Source: Chloroflexota bacterium (GTDB lineage: Bacteria > Chloroflexota > Anaerolineae > Anaerolineales > UBA4823). From it: a stretch of 61,170 bases of DNA. Under the pieces are notes generated by a model. That model was not told where the DNA came from, ran no database searches, and worked only from the letters and a program-made list of their open reading frames with translations. Shown piece after piece: positions 54,276 through 61,170 of this stretch. Within the stretch, counting starts at the first letter, position 1. Each line of letters opens with the position of its first letter. The stretch covers positions 3,915,950 to 3,977,119 of the forward strand of contig CP070764.1 of assembly GCA_020349245.1 (NCBI GenBank), read 5' to 3'. Position numbers and translations under genes: made by a program.

Positions 54276-57032
54276 ATGAACTCGATTCAGAATCTTTCCC
54301 AGCACACACTTACTTCCCGAGCAGATTTCTTGCAGCTGCTGGATGCTGCGATGTTTTCCGGGTCGATACGCTTTGCCCGTCAAATATCATTAACCTGGTT
54401 GGCGTACTATCCTGGCGATTTACCAGTACGTCTAAAATATTGTCAATTACTCGCAAAAGCAGGACAAATAGAGCAAGCTATTCAACAGCTGACCGATCTG
54501 AGTCAGGCCGATCCTGAATATTTGGATGCCTGGATCCAATTAGCGAATCTATTACAGGGAAATGCGCAGATTCAAGCCTCCACTGATAATGCTTTTTCAA
54601 TTTCTGATTGCCAATCGGTAATCTGTGCATTAGGCGGAAAAATAAATGTCTCTGCACCATTGCCCTCCTGGTCGAATTTTGTGCTCCAGAGTCGCATTGC
54701 ACTCGCCCGGGATGAGATTGAACTCGCAGAAGAAAACATTCACCAGGTATTGGTGGTAGATCCATTGCCTCCGATAATGGCAGTAATCCATCTGGCGATC
54801 ATGAAAGGCGCTGAATTACCATCGATTGCCATCCAGAATCTGGCCGAATTTTATCGGCAACGTTTTCCCAAAACTATCGCCCCTGTCCTTTACCTGGCAG
54901 AATCTCTAATGGATGGAGGGGAACCCGAGAGAGCGGTTGCCTTGCTTCACCGGGCGGCCAGCCTGGATGTGACTGGACAGGTTGCCCTACGAATTTGGGG
55001 TTCTGACAATCCATACCAGAATTTGTGGCCGGATAAGCTCGAAGCACCGGTCAACATCCCTATTCCTGCGCCTGTGGCAGCGCTCTTTGGTTGGAATCGC
55101 TTACCACAACAAGCATCTTCTTCAAATTTCGTGGTCAAACAAAGCGAAACCGGTGGCAAAGATCTGTCGAACAGGTGCGAAATTCGATCGAATCAAAAAC
55201 CTGGAATAATATCGCCAGCTGTTATTCATCTTGGTGAGCCAAATCAAAGAATCCCGGTAGCAGTGAAACCTGGGGCCCTAAGTAATCAGGGAGAACCTGT
55301 TCCCGAATCCCTCATTTCTATCCAAACCGAACTGGAACGGGTGGCGGCCAAAATCAATAGACGGCCTCTTGCTCAAAAGGATGGTCGCTTCCCAATCTAT
55401 GTGGTTTTCACAGCCAAGAGTGGTTTGTCAGCTCAATACGGCACCAAGCATCTCGATCAACTTGATCGAGAGATGAAGCGAGTTGTTTCCAGCATTTCTG
55501 CTCGTCAGGATTGGGGATCGATTCTCGTTTATGCTGATGATCCAAGCTGCATGTCAGCCTTTGATCTTAATCCGGTTTCCCCCAAGGACCCCTGGTCGCT
55601 GAAATTGGTGATTGCAGATTTGGATAAATTCCTGCGTCAAAAAGGCGCGATGATCGGCGCCTTGCTTATTGTTGGAGGACCTGAAATCGTCCCATATCAC
55701 AATCTTCCCAATCCGGTTGATGACGTTGATTTTGAAGTGCCTTCAGACAACCCCTATGCAACCCGAGATGAGAATTATTTTATTCCCGAATGGCCAGTTG
55801 GTCGCTTGCCCGGTGGAATCCAGGATGATCCGGAATCATTGATCTATGGATTAAGACAAATCTCCGACCATCATGCCAGGTTGGGAAGAAAGAGAAATTG
55901 GCTTCAAAGGTGGTGGGATCGCATTCAGTTCCGCCGATTTCTCTCAACAAATGGTAATAAATCGAGCTGGGGTTACTCCGCAGCAATATGGCGACGGGCT
56001 TCACTATCGGTATTCCGACCTATTGGTGCCCCTCATACCTTGTATGTTTCTCCACCAGTTCAATCGACCGTAGAACTTGGTGATCGCAAAAACGGTTTTT
56101 ACCCATTCGCCAAGTTAGGCTATTTCAACCTCCATGGACTTGAGGATTCGGGAAACTGGTATGGACAACGTGATCCTAGCGAACCATCGGAATTGCCAGA
56201 TTATCCAGTTGCTTTACGGCCTCAAGATGTAACCAACAATGGGCATGCACCTAGAGTGGTCTTCAGTGAGGCTTGTTACGGCGCTAATATCGTGGGTAAG
56301 AACCGCGAAGAGGCATTATCCTTGACATTTTTGGCGTCAGGTAGCCAAACGGTGGTAGGTTCAACCTGCACATCATATGGTTCGATAACTCCCCCGCTGA
56401 TCGCAGCGGATTTGTTAGGACACGCATTTTGGAAATTCTTGCGAGATGGTTATCCCGCTGGTGAAGCTTTACGCAGGGCAAAAATTCACCTGGCGAAAGA
56501 AATGCATCAACGACAAGGATATTTGGATGGCGAGGACCAGAAGACATTAATCTCATTCTTGTTGCTTGGAGATCCCTTGGCGCAGTTCACAGAGATAAAA
56601 GATAACTCGAAAACGATTATGCGTGCAATGCGGGCACCCGGGGTCGTTAACACGGTCTGCGATCGAAACGGAAACTGCCAAGAATTACGAAAGAATATAC
56701 CGCACCCTTTATATGATAATCCTCCGATTCCCAGCAAAACCCTTGCTCAGGTAAAATCGATCGTAGAACAATATCTTCCTGGAATGACGGATGCAAACGT
56801 ACAGTGTACACGAAGCCATGCAACCTGTTCCGGTGAAGGTCATACATGCCCAACATCTCTACATAGCCCGAAGGCTAAAAATCAAAAAATACCTGAGCAC
56901 AATGTGGTCACCCTAAGCAAGCATGTTGAACAATCCAATACAGAAAATGGCGCGACTCAGATACACCATCATTATGCCCGGGTGACGATCGATGATAATG
57001 GCAAAATTATTAAATTAGCTGTATCCAGATAA
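54276..57032 (+). CDS. TPR-containing C25/caspase-like cysteine peptidase (clan CD)
   Basis: This 918-residue cytoplasmic protein has no signal peptide, unlike secreted gingipains. Residues 1-230 are TPR-like helices (QLLAKAGQIEQAIQQLTDLS; LAESLMDGGEPERAVALLHR). Residues ~360-800 resemble the C25/clan CD peptidase fold: GALLIVGGPEIVPYHNLPNP, DENYFIPEWPVGRLPGG, catalytic His620 in YFNLHGLEDSGNW, catalytic Cys667 in VFSEACYGAN, then GSTCTSYGSITPPLIAADLL and SFLLLGDPLAQF. Residues ~823-918 are a domain shared with the 79-residue protein at 47615-47854. It is the last gene of the sigma-54-driven operon, followed by a bidirectional terminator. A regulated intracellular protease is a reasonable guess; targets unknown. 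Confidence 0.85.
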   Translation: MNSIQNLSQHTLTSRADFLQLLDAAMFSGSIRFARQISLTWLAYYPGDLPVRLKYCQLLAKAGQIEQAIQQLTDLSQADPEYLDAWIQLANLLQGNAQIQASTDNAFSISDCQSVICALGGKINVSAPLPSWSNFVLQSRIALARDEIELAEENIHQVLVVDPLPPIMAVIHLAIMKGAELPSIAIQNLAEFYRQRFPKTIAPVLYLAESLMDGGEPERAVALLHRAASLDVTGQVALRIWGSDNPYQNLWPDKLEAPVNIPIPAPVAALFGWNRLPQQASSSNFVVKQSETGGKDLSNRCEIRSNQKPGIISPAVIHLGEPNQRIPVAVKPGALSNQGEPVPESLISIQTELERVAAKINRRPLAQKDGRFPIYVVFTAKSGLSAQYGTKHLDQLDREMKRVVSSISARQDWGSILVYADDPSCMSAFDLNPVSPKDPWSLKLVIADLDKFLRQKGAMIGALLIVGGPEIVPYHNLPNPVDDVDFEVPSDNPYATRDENYFIPEWPVGRLPGGIQDDPESLIYGLRQISDHHARLGRKRNWLQRWWDRIQFRRFLSTNGNKSSWGYSAAIWRRASLSVFRPIGAPHTLYVSPPVQSTVELGDRKNGFYPFAKLGYFNLHGLEDSGNWYGQRDPSEPSELPDYPVALRPQDVTNNGHAPRVVFSEACYGANIVGKNREEALSLTFLASGSQTVVGSTCTSYGSITPPLIAADLLGHAFWKFLRDGYPAGEALRRAKIHLAKEMHQRQGYLDGEDQKTLISFLLLGDPLAQFTEIKDNSKTIMRAMRAPGVVNTVCDRNGNCQELRKNIPHPLYDNPPIPSKTLAQVKSIVEQYLPGMTDANVQCTRSHATCSGEGHTCPTSLHSPKAKNQKIPEHNVVTLSKHVEQSNTENGATQIHHHYARVTIDDNGKIIKLAVSR

Positions 57033-57079
57033 CTCCACACAATATTGGTAAATATACATACAATCGGCAGACATATAGA

Positions 57080-57109
57080 CGACCCCTGAGAGGCAAAACT
57101 CAGGGGTCG
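57080..57109. terminator. Bidirectional terminator between convergent genes
   Basis: A perfect 11-bp inverted repeat CGACCCCTGAG (57080-57090) / CTCAGGGGTCG (57099-57109) has an 8-nt loop, between the TPR-peptidase and the lipoprotein gene. Neither side has a long U-run, so it may be partly Rho-dependent or just a stabilising hairpin. Confidence 0.7.
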
Positions 57110-57155
57110 CAATTCTATTACAAATAGAACTCAATTTGATGAAAATTATCAAGCC

Positions 57156-58661
57156 TCAATCAGAATCCCAGATCAAATAATTGTCTCCAACACAACGTGG
57201 TTCATCTGGAATGCCAAGGGCCAGACATATTCTGTATGCAATTAAAGTTCCGCTTGGCGCTTGGATGGGGGGAATCCCGATTGATGTTCGCCCATTCTTG
57301 TCACTTGGTTGAAAATACGCTTTCCGCTGGCTCCCGTCTGGCATTGTGACAATTAATAACGGTTCAAAGTTTTCCAATGGTGAACCTGATTCATAAAGTG
57401 CAACGTGGATCTCCTGGAAACCATCAGAGGCAACAAATGTGTTTTTCTCCCAAACCTTTATATCCAGATCATCCAACTGCTGATTGGCACTAAAGTCCCG
57501 AACCGCTTCAAATTCCTCATTAAGATACTTGCTCCCCAACGGTACAGGGCCTAATTTTTCCCCGGAATCAGTCTTGATTGTAAACTCCAAACAAAGATTT
57601 GTAAAACACTGCCAATAGACACCAGGCTCAGGTGAAAATACTTCACTTATCGGTTTTCCTGCTGTTTGCAGGCCGCCAAATTGATCCATATAGTCAATGA
57701 AATAGGTCGGGATGTTATACCCCATTCCATCCTTGATTTCATAGAAGAAATCTAACTGAGAATCACTTGGAAAACTGAGGCCATATGCTTCATCACCGAC
57801 TTTAACCGCTATTGACCGGATATACACATTCTCAGGATTATTAGCATCTGCAACCAATACAAGATTTTCAAAAATCACCTCTTGCTTTCCATCCGGGGCA
57901 TAATGAAGCCCGGTGAGTGGTTTTCCAACAAAAGGCAAACCAAGTTCAACAATCTTATTCAGGAAAGGCTGCGGAAGGATTGGTTCACGAACCGCGATCC
58001 CTGAAGAAAGACCTTGATCTCGGCAATTCCGATCACATGCATAAGCACCGTATGCCATCAAACGGACTTTCGATTCCGAATCGAGTTTATAAAAACCAAG
58101 GTTTTCAAAATACTGCTCAATCCTGCTTTTCTCGCGGTTGTAATATGCTTCACTGATCGGTTTCCCCACAAACCGGGCGCCGCCAAGCCTTTCGTAAGTC
58201 GTCAGGAAATCACCTATGACCAAATATCCATTAATGATTCTTCCCGACTGGTAAGCTTTCCCCAAGAGCTCCCCTTCACCCACACCTAACTCCAATCCTA
58301 ATGGAGCTAAAGAAAAGCGAGTGGATTTTACCTGGGTGGGATCAAAGATCATTAATCCCGCCGCCAGATACTGCTTCACCACACCATCAATGGTTGCTAC
58401 TGGAGAAATCGCGGGTCCTAATACAGCCTCTCCCCCAAGAGCAGCATAGAATCCCTTGAATACGGGATCTATAGCATAATCACCCGGGCTCAAATTCTTT
58501 GTAGAATTCCTCCTGGAAGCTAACTCCCAGGATAATATCCTTCCCGAAAGATCCTTGATTTCGCTTTCATTGAAATCCACTGCACTGCACCCTGTTAGGG
58601 TGAGAGCAACGAAAACCAATGAAATCAGAATGAATTTACGCAAATTGCGTAAATGCCTCAT
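57156..58661 (-). CDS. Lipoprotein with LGFP-like repeats under a c-di-GMP riboswitch
   Basis: This 501-residue exported lipoprotein has a signal peptide and lipobox VALTLTGC (Cys25). The mature protein has four divergent copies of a repeat of the form G-x-P/A-I-S/T...Q-x-F-x-N/G-L: GPAISPVATIDGVVKQYL, GKPISEAYYNREKSRIEQYF, GKPLTGLHYAPDGKQEVIFE and GKPISEVFSPEPGVYWQCFT. These resemble LGFP-type wall-associated repeats common in Chloroflexota. The last ~110 residues form a separate domain (LYESGSPLENFEPLLIVTMP) with two Cys. Its 5' leader carries a GEMM-I-like riboswitch. Likely a surface adhesin or matrix protein. Confidence 0.82.
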   Translation of the reverse strand: MRHLRNLRKFILISLVFVALTLTGCSAVDFNESEIKDLSGRILSWELASRRNSTKNLSPGDYAIDPVFKGFYAALGGEAVLGPAISPVATIDGVVKQYLAAGLMIFDPTQVKSTRFSLAPLGLELGVGEGELLGKAYQSGRIINGYLVIGDFLTTYERLGGARFVGKPISEAYYNREKSRIEQYFENLGFYKLDSESKVRLMAYGAYACDRNCRDQGLSSGIAVREPILPQPFLNKIVELGLPFVGKPLTGLHYAPDGKQEVIFENLVLVADANNPENVYIRSIAVKVGDEAYGLSFPSDSQLDFFYEIKDGMGYNIPTYFIDYMDQFGGLQTAGKPISEVFSPEPGVYWQCFTNLCLEFTIKTDSGEKLGPVPLGSKYLNEEFEAVRDFSANQQLDDLDIKVWEKNTFVASDGFQEIHVALYESGSPLENFEPLLIVTMPDGSQRKAYFQPSDKNGRTSIGIPPIQAPSGTLIAYRICLALGIPDEPRCVGDNYLIWDSD

Positions 58662-58714
58662 CTACTCACCTCAACTGAGTATTGGGATAGCTGAAAATTA
58701 CAATAAACAACGAT

Positions 58715-58735
58715 AAGCTTAACCAAATTAAGCCT
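58715..58735 (-). promoter_or_regulatory. Possible expression-platform hairpin of the riboswitch
   Basis: AAGCTTAA (58715-58722) and TTAAGCCT (58728-58735) form an 8-bp stem (one G-T pair) with a 5-nt loop. It lies between the aptamer and the lipoprotein ATG. The downstream sequence is T-rich (GTTGTTTATTG on the minus strand) but not a clean run. It may be a terminator or an anti-terminator partner. Confidence 0.4.
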
Positions 58736-58763
58736 TTCTCGGTGAGCTCATCACACTCGAGTA

Positions 58764-58906
58764 GACTTTTCGGTAACCAGGCTGTCTCAAGTTGCGGAGA
58801 AAAACCTTCTCTCGAAAGGAAATTGGCCTTATAATCTTGGCACAATAACGCAGAGACCCTTAGTTTTGCGTCCCCGCCTCACAGCGGGTTTGCCTTTTTC
58901 GAAGCC
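58764..58906 (-). promoter_or_regulatory. Cyclic-di-GMP-I (GEMM-I)-like riboswitch aptamer
   Basis: Read on the minus strand, the element has the conserved GEMM-I blocks in order. Near the 5' end: GGCAAACC (58887-58894). Then comes a hairpin CCCGC-T-GTGA-G-GCGGG with a GNRA loop, followed by GGGACGCAAA (58865-58874). After a second structured arm comes the 3' block GGTTACCGA (58770-58778). A closing stem GGCTT (58902-58906) / AAGTC (58764-58768) frames it. The G before CAAACC, which in GEMM-I distinguishes c-di-GMP from cGAMP binders, is kept. It lies about 100 nt upstream of the lipoprotein start. The rest of the 58662-59065 gap holds nothing I can support except a TATAAT at 58830-58835 (plus strand) without a good -35. 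Confidence 0.85.
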
Positions 58907-59065
58907 AGAATATTGAGAATTGAATAATTGGCGCGATCACCTAGCAATTCATTGTTCTGAATTTGGAAAACCTTTATTGGTCCCCACCAACACCCTCTGC
59001 ACAGACGATCCTACCATATTTGGTAAGTAATCTAACTAACAATCCTGCAAGTCACCCCCTGATTT

Positions 59066-61170
59066 ATGAATACTTGGATCAATCCTTGCAGCTCGCATAA
59101 TTTCCAAAGAAAAGGTCTTCAGGCAAATTCGGGGTTTTTGTTCGCATCACTCATCATTATAACAATGGTTGCCTGTTCACCGCGAGTCTTCCAAAAACCA
59201 GGTGTCTCCTGGTTACGAGGAGATTTGCGTGTCATTGCAGGTTATGATGCTCTCCTTCCAGAAGGAGATTTGATTGCTGCCTACACGCGAGTTGTTGATA
59301 GTGATTTTCAATTCCGATTTGATTATCTCGAATTAAACGCTCCAGGCGGCGGGGATCTGTATATCGCCCTGGATACCAAGCCGGGTGGCACAAATAAATT
59401 ACCATTAGCAGGATCTTCTGATGTTGAATGGGATACCTTACTCGTCCTCCCGGCTTTCAGCAGCCCATATGCCTTATCTGCAAAGGGCATGGACGTGCAA
59501 GGGACTCCAGCGAAAACAGATTCTAGATTCGTTCTACGTAATGATCTGATCCCCCGGGTCATCCGAATCCCCTGGCAAGATTATATCCTTGTGGCAATCA
59601 ACAAAAACACGATCCCTATAACGAATAAAGGAATTTCGATTCAGGCTTTTAGCACTGCCCAAGATTCCAAGCAAATTCTCGATTCGATTGGTCCATTTAA
59701 CAGCAGTAATTTTCCTCCCCAATCAGCACCTGTCTTGTTAACATTCTGGAACACTTTCCCGGCTTATTCTCCAGCCCAATCCCTGAGAAGATGGGACGGA
59801 GCGCACACAGGTCCGTTCGGTGAACGCCACGGACTGTCCATTTTGTTGAACAATATCCAGCGCTTTCAAGTTCCCGCCGTACTGCTGGACCTGCGGGATC
59901 CCCTTTCATTATCTGCGTTGGATTATATTGGCGCAATGCCACTTGTGCAGAAATTGGTGGCCGACAAACTACTCATCCTACCTGATCTGATTCCCGGCTC
60001 ACCAACATTTCCCCTCTTCCCAATGGGCTTACCGGAATGGGCAGAAGAGAAATACCTGCAGGATTTGCAGGGCATTTCCAGGCAGTTTGGTTTACCGGCG
60101 AGTGATTTGTTTTACTCCCCGAGAGTTTTGGAACAAGCCCCCAAGGGATACTCATTGAGTTTCAGCCCCCAGCCTCCAAACCAGGCTACTCTTTCAAAAC
60201 CCACTAATCCTATCCCCCTCCCCCAACAAATTCCAGATGAATTCCTGGCTACTCCCAGCGGATTACCGACTGCGATAAAAAAAATCTTGATCGATAACGC
60301 TTTGCAAATCAATCTTCAAGCCGGTGAAACCCCTTTGTTGATCCTTGGAGGGGATCTAGTGCAGAGTGCCTTTTCTGATCCCCTCGCCGGTGCAGCTACC
60401 TTGAGCTACATCGCCAATCATCCCTGGATCGATCCAGTCAATTCTGATCAGCTGCGTTCTATGGTTTCAAGTTTTATCCCCCAATTTCCCCCGGGCAACA
60501 CCAAAATCAGCTCAATAGACTTATTTAAACCTTCGGCTGTCTTACAACAGTTTCCCAATCACTTTCAAACTCCCTTGGACGACCTTGCCTGGCAATCTGC
60601 ACTTTCTTTGTATGCAGCCCTGCCCCCTGAATCAGAACAATTGCCAGCATTACGGGCTAATTATTCGGGTCAACCAGGGATACTACTTGCGGCGGCATCC
60701 TGGAGTAATCGACCCAAACAACGTGCAGATTGCAGCGAAGATCTCGATTCAGATGGAACGCCGGAATGTGTATTGGCTTCAGAAAATCAATTCACGGTCT
60801 ATGATCTTGATGGTGCCCGATTGATTGCTTATTTCTATAAGTCCGAGTCAGGATTCCATCAAATAATCGCTCCTTCCTCGCAGTTTGTCGTCGGTTTAAG
60901 TGATCCAACTACCTGGCAGCTAAACCTTGGTGAGGGAGCAGATTCAGCAGGTTTACACGGAGCATTTATGGACAATCCCCCTCCCTGGGAGCCATTTGAA
61001 GTGATTATTTCCAACAACCAAATTCAATTTACATCATCCAGGGTTGAGACTAAAAAGACGTTTGTCTTATCGAAGGAAGGCATTTCAGTGATCATCAAAC
61101 ACCCAGGTAACATTCAAACCCAGGTCCCTATCGCTGTGGACCCCTGGATAAGATTTACCGCAGATTGGTA
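59066..61170 (+). CDS. Large exported lipoprotein-like protein (partial, C-terminus off window)
   Basis: The plus-strand frame from ATG 59066 is open to the window end (701 complete codons). It starts with a short basic stretch, a hydrophobic helix (GFLFASLIIITMVAC) and a Cys at residue 37 that fits a lipobox, so it is probably exported and lipid-anchored. Residues ~40-210 look beta-rich (DLYIALDTKPGGTNKLPL; PRVIRIPWQDYILVAIN). Residues ~225-480 resemble a barrel-type catalytic region (LLTFWNTFPAYSPAQSLRRW; AVLLDLRDPLSLSALDYIGA; LLILGGDLVQSAF), with GH57-like features. Near residue 560, DCSEDLDSDGTPECVLASEN followed by FTVYDLDGARLIAYF resembles a C-terminal domain of glycosidases. No firm family. 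No clear ribosome site. Confidence 0.7.
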   Translation, partial: MNTWINPCSSHNFQRKGLQANSGFLFASLIIITMVACSPRVFQKPGVSWLRGDLRVIAGYDALLPEGDLIAAYTRVVDSDFQFRFDYLELNAPGGGDLYIALDTKPGGTNKLPLAGSSDVEWDTLLVLPAFSSPYALSAKGMDVQGTPAKTDSRFVLRNDLIPRVIRIPWQDYILVAINKNTIPITNKGISIQAFSTAQDSKQILDSIGPFNSSNFPPQSAPVLLTFWNTFPAYSPAQSLRRWDGAHTGPFGERHGLSILLNNIQRFQVPAVLLDLRDPLSLSALDYIGAMPLVQKLVADKLLILPDLIPGSPTFPLFPMGLPEWAEEKYLQDLQGISRQFGLPASDLFYSPRVLEQAPKGYSLSFSPQPPNQATLSKPTNPIPLPQQIPDEFLATPSGLPTAIKKILIDNALQINLQAGETPLLILGGDLVQSAFSDPLAGAATLSYIANHPWIDPVNSDQLRSMVSSFIPQFPPGNTKISSIDLFKPSAVLQQFPNHFQTPLDDLAWQSALSLYAALPPESEQLPALRANYSGQPGILLAAASWSNRPKQRADCSEDLDSDGTPECVLASENQFTVYDLDGARLIAYFYKSESGFHQIIAPSSQFVVGLSDPTTWQLNLGEGADSAGLHGAFMDNPPPWEPFEVIISNNQIQFTSSRVETKKTFVLSKEGISVIIKHPGNIQTQVPIAVDPWIRFTADW

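Noticed and set aside
1..61170. CRISPR arrays, prophage genes, transposases or integrases
   Set aside because: No regularly spaced repeats and no recombinase, transposase or phage structural motifs were seen in any frame.

Overview
The window looks like a chromosomal segment of an uncultured member of the Chloroflexota, most likely class Anaerolineae. This is inferred from content, not from a marker search: a Tad/Flp pilus locus with a REC-fused CpaE, an array of ArnT/PMT-type membrane glycosyltransferases, F420-type (LLM) oxidoreductases, a K+-independent membrane pyrophosphatase, a split radical-SAM/DUF2344 pair, and several TPR and LGFP-like-repeat proteins. There are no phage genes, insertion sequences or CRISPR arrays.

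Region 1 (1-7135, minus strand) is a Tad/Flp pilus operon. It holds the 48-residue Flp pilin (5039-5185, absent from a long-ORF scan), cpaB, cpaE/tadZ, cpaF and a tadB that runs off the left edge. A DegS/DegU-type two-component pair lies upstream, and both units have recognisable -35/-10 promoters. Region 2 (7148-16558) holds six multi-TM glycosyltransferase-type proteins. The last one converges on rpoD, and the rpoD terminator lies inside its coding sequence. Region 3 (16511-24904) has the primary sigma factor and, divergently, hppA, a 1222-residue TPR/acidic/HhH protein and ndk. The 589-bp rpoD-hppA gap holds three promoters and a candidate short terminated RNA. Region 4 (25109-39578) is mostly housekeeping or accessory genes: radical SAM TIGR03960/TIGR03936, tRNA-Arg(CCG), methyltransferases, two LLM oxidoreductases, a diacylglycerol kinase-family protein with no standard start codon, an M3 oligopeptidase, a hemolysin III protein and a sulfatase-fold membrane protein. 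At least one degraded gene is present.

Region 5 (39665-57032, plus strand) is the most interesting part. It has a sigma-54 gene carrying an inserted zinc-knuckle, a PAS/GAF histidine kinase, and an NtrC-type activator that ends without a DNA-binding domain. I find three -24/-12 promoter matches, all with the exact GG-N10-GC spacing and a shared CTTGCAC core: before a small lipoprotein gene, before rpoN itself, and before the next operon. That operon encodes a TIM-barrel-like protein, an FtsZ-family GTPase with His in place of the catalytic T7-loop Asp, a 79-residue protein, small membrane proteins, an 1835-residue TPR protein and a 918-residue TPR plus clan CD (C25/caspase-like) peptidase. 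The 79-residue protein and the C-terminus of the peptidase share a domain ending in DNGKIIK. I propose this as a self-contained sigma-54-controlled tubulin/TPR/protease module. Its function is unknown.

Region 6 (57080-61170) has a bidirectional terminator and a minus-strand lipoprotein built of LGFP-like repeats. Its leader carries a cyclic-di-GMP-I (GEMM-I) riboswitch-like aptamer. Last comes a large exported plus-strand protein that runs off the right edge. A c-di-GMP-responsive surface lipoprotein fits with the Tad pilus and glycosyltransferase genes in a surface-attachment lifestyle, but that link is inference.
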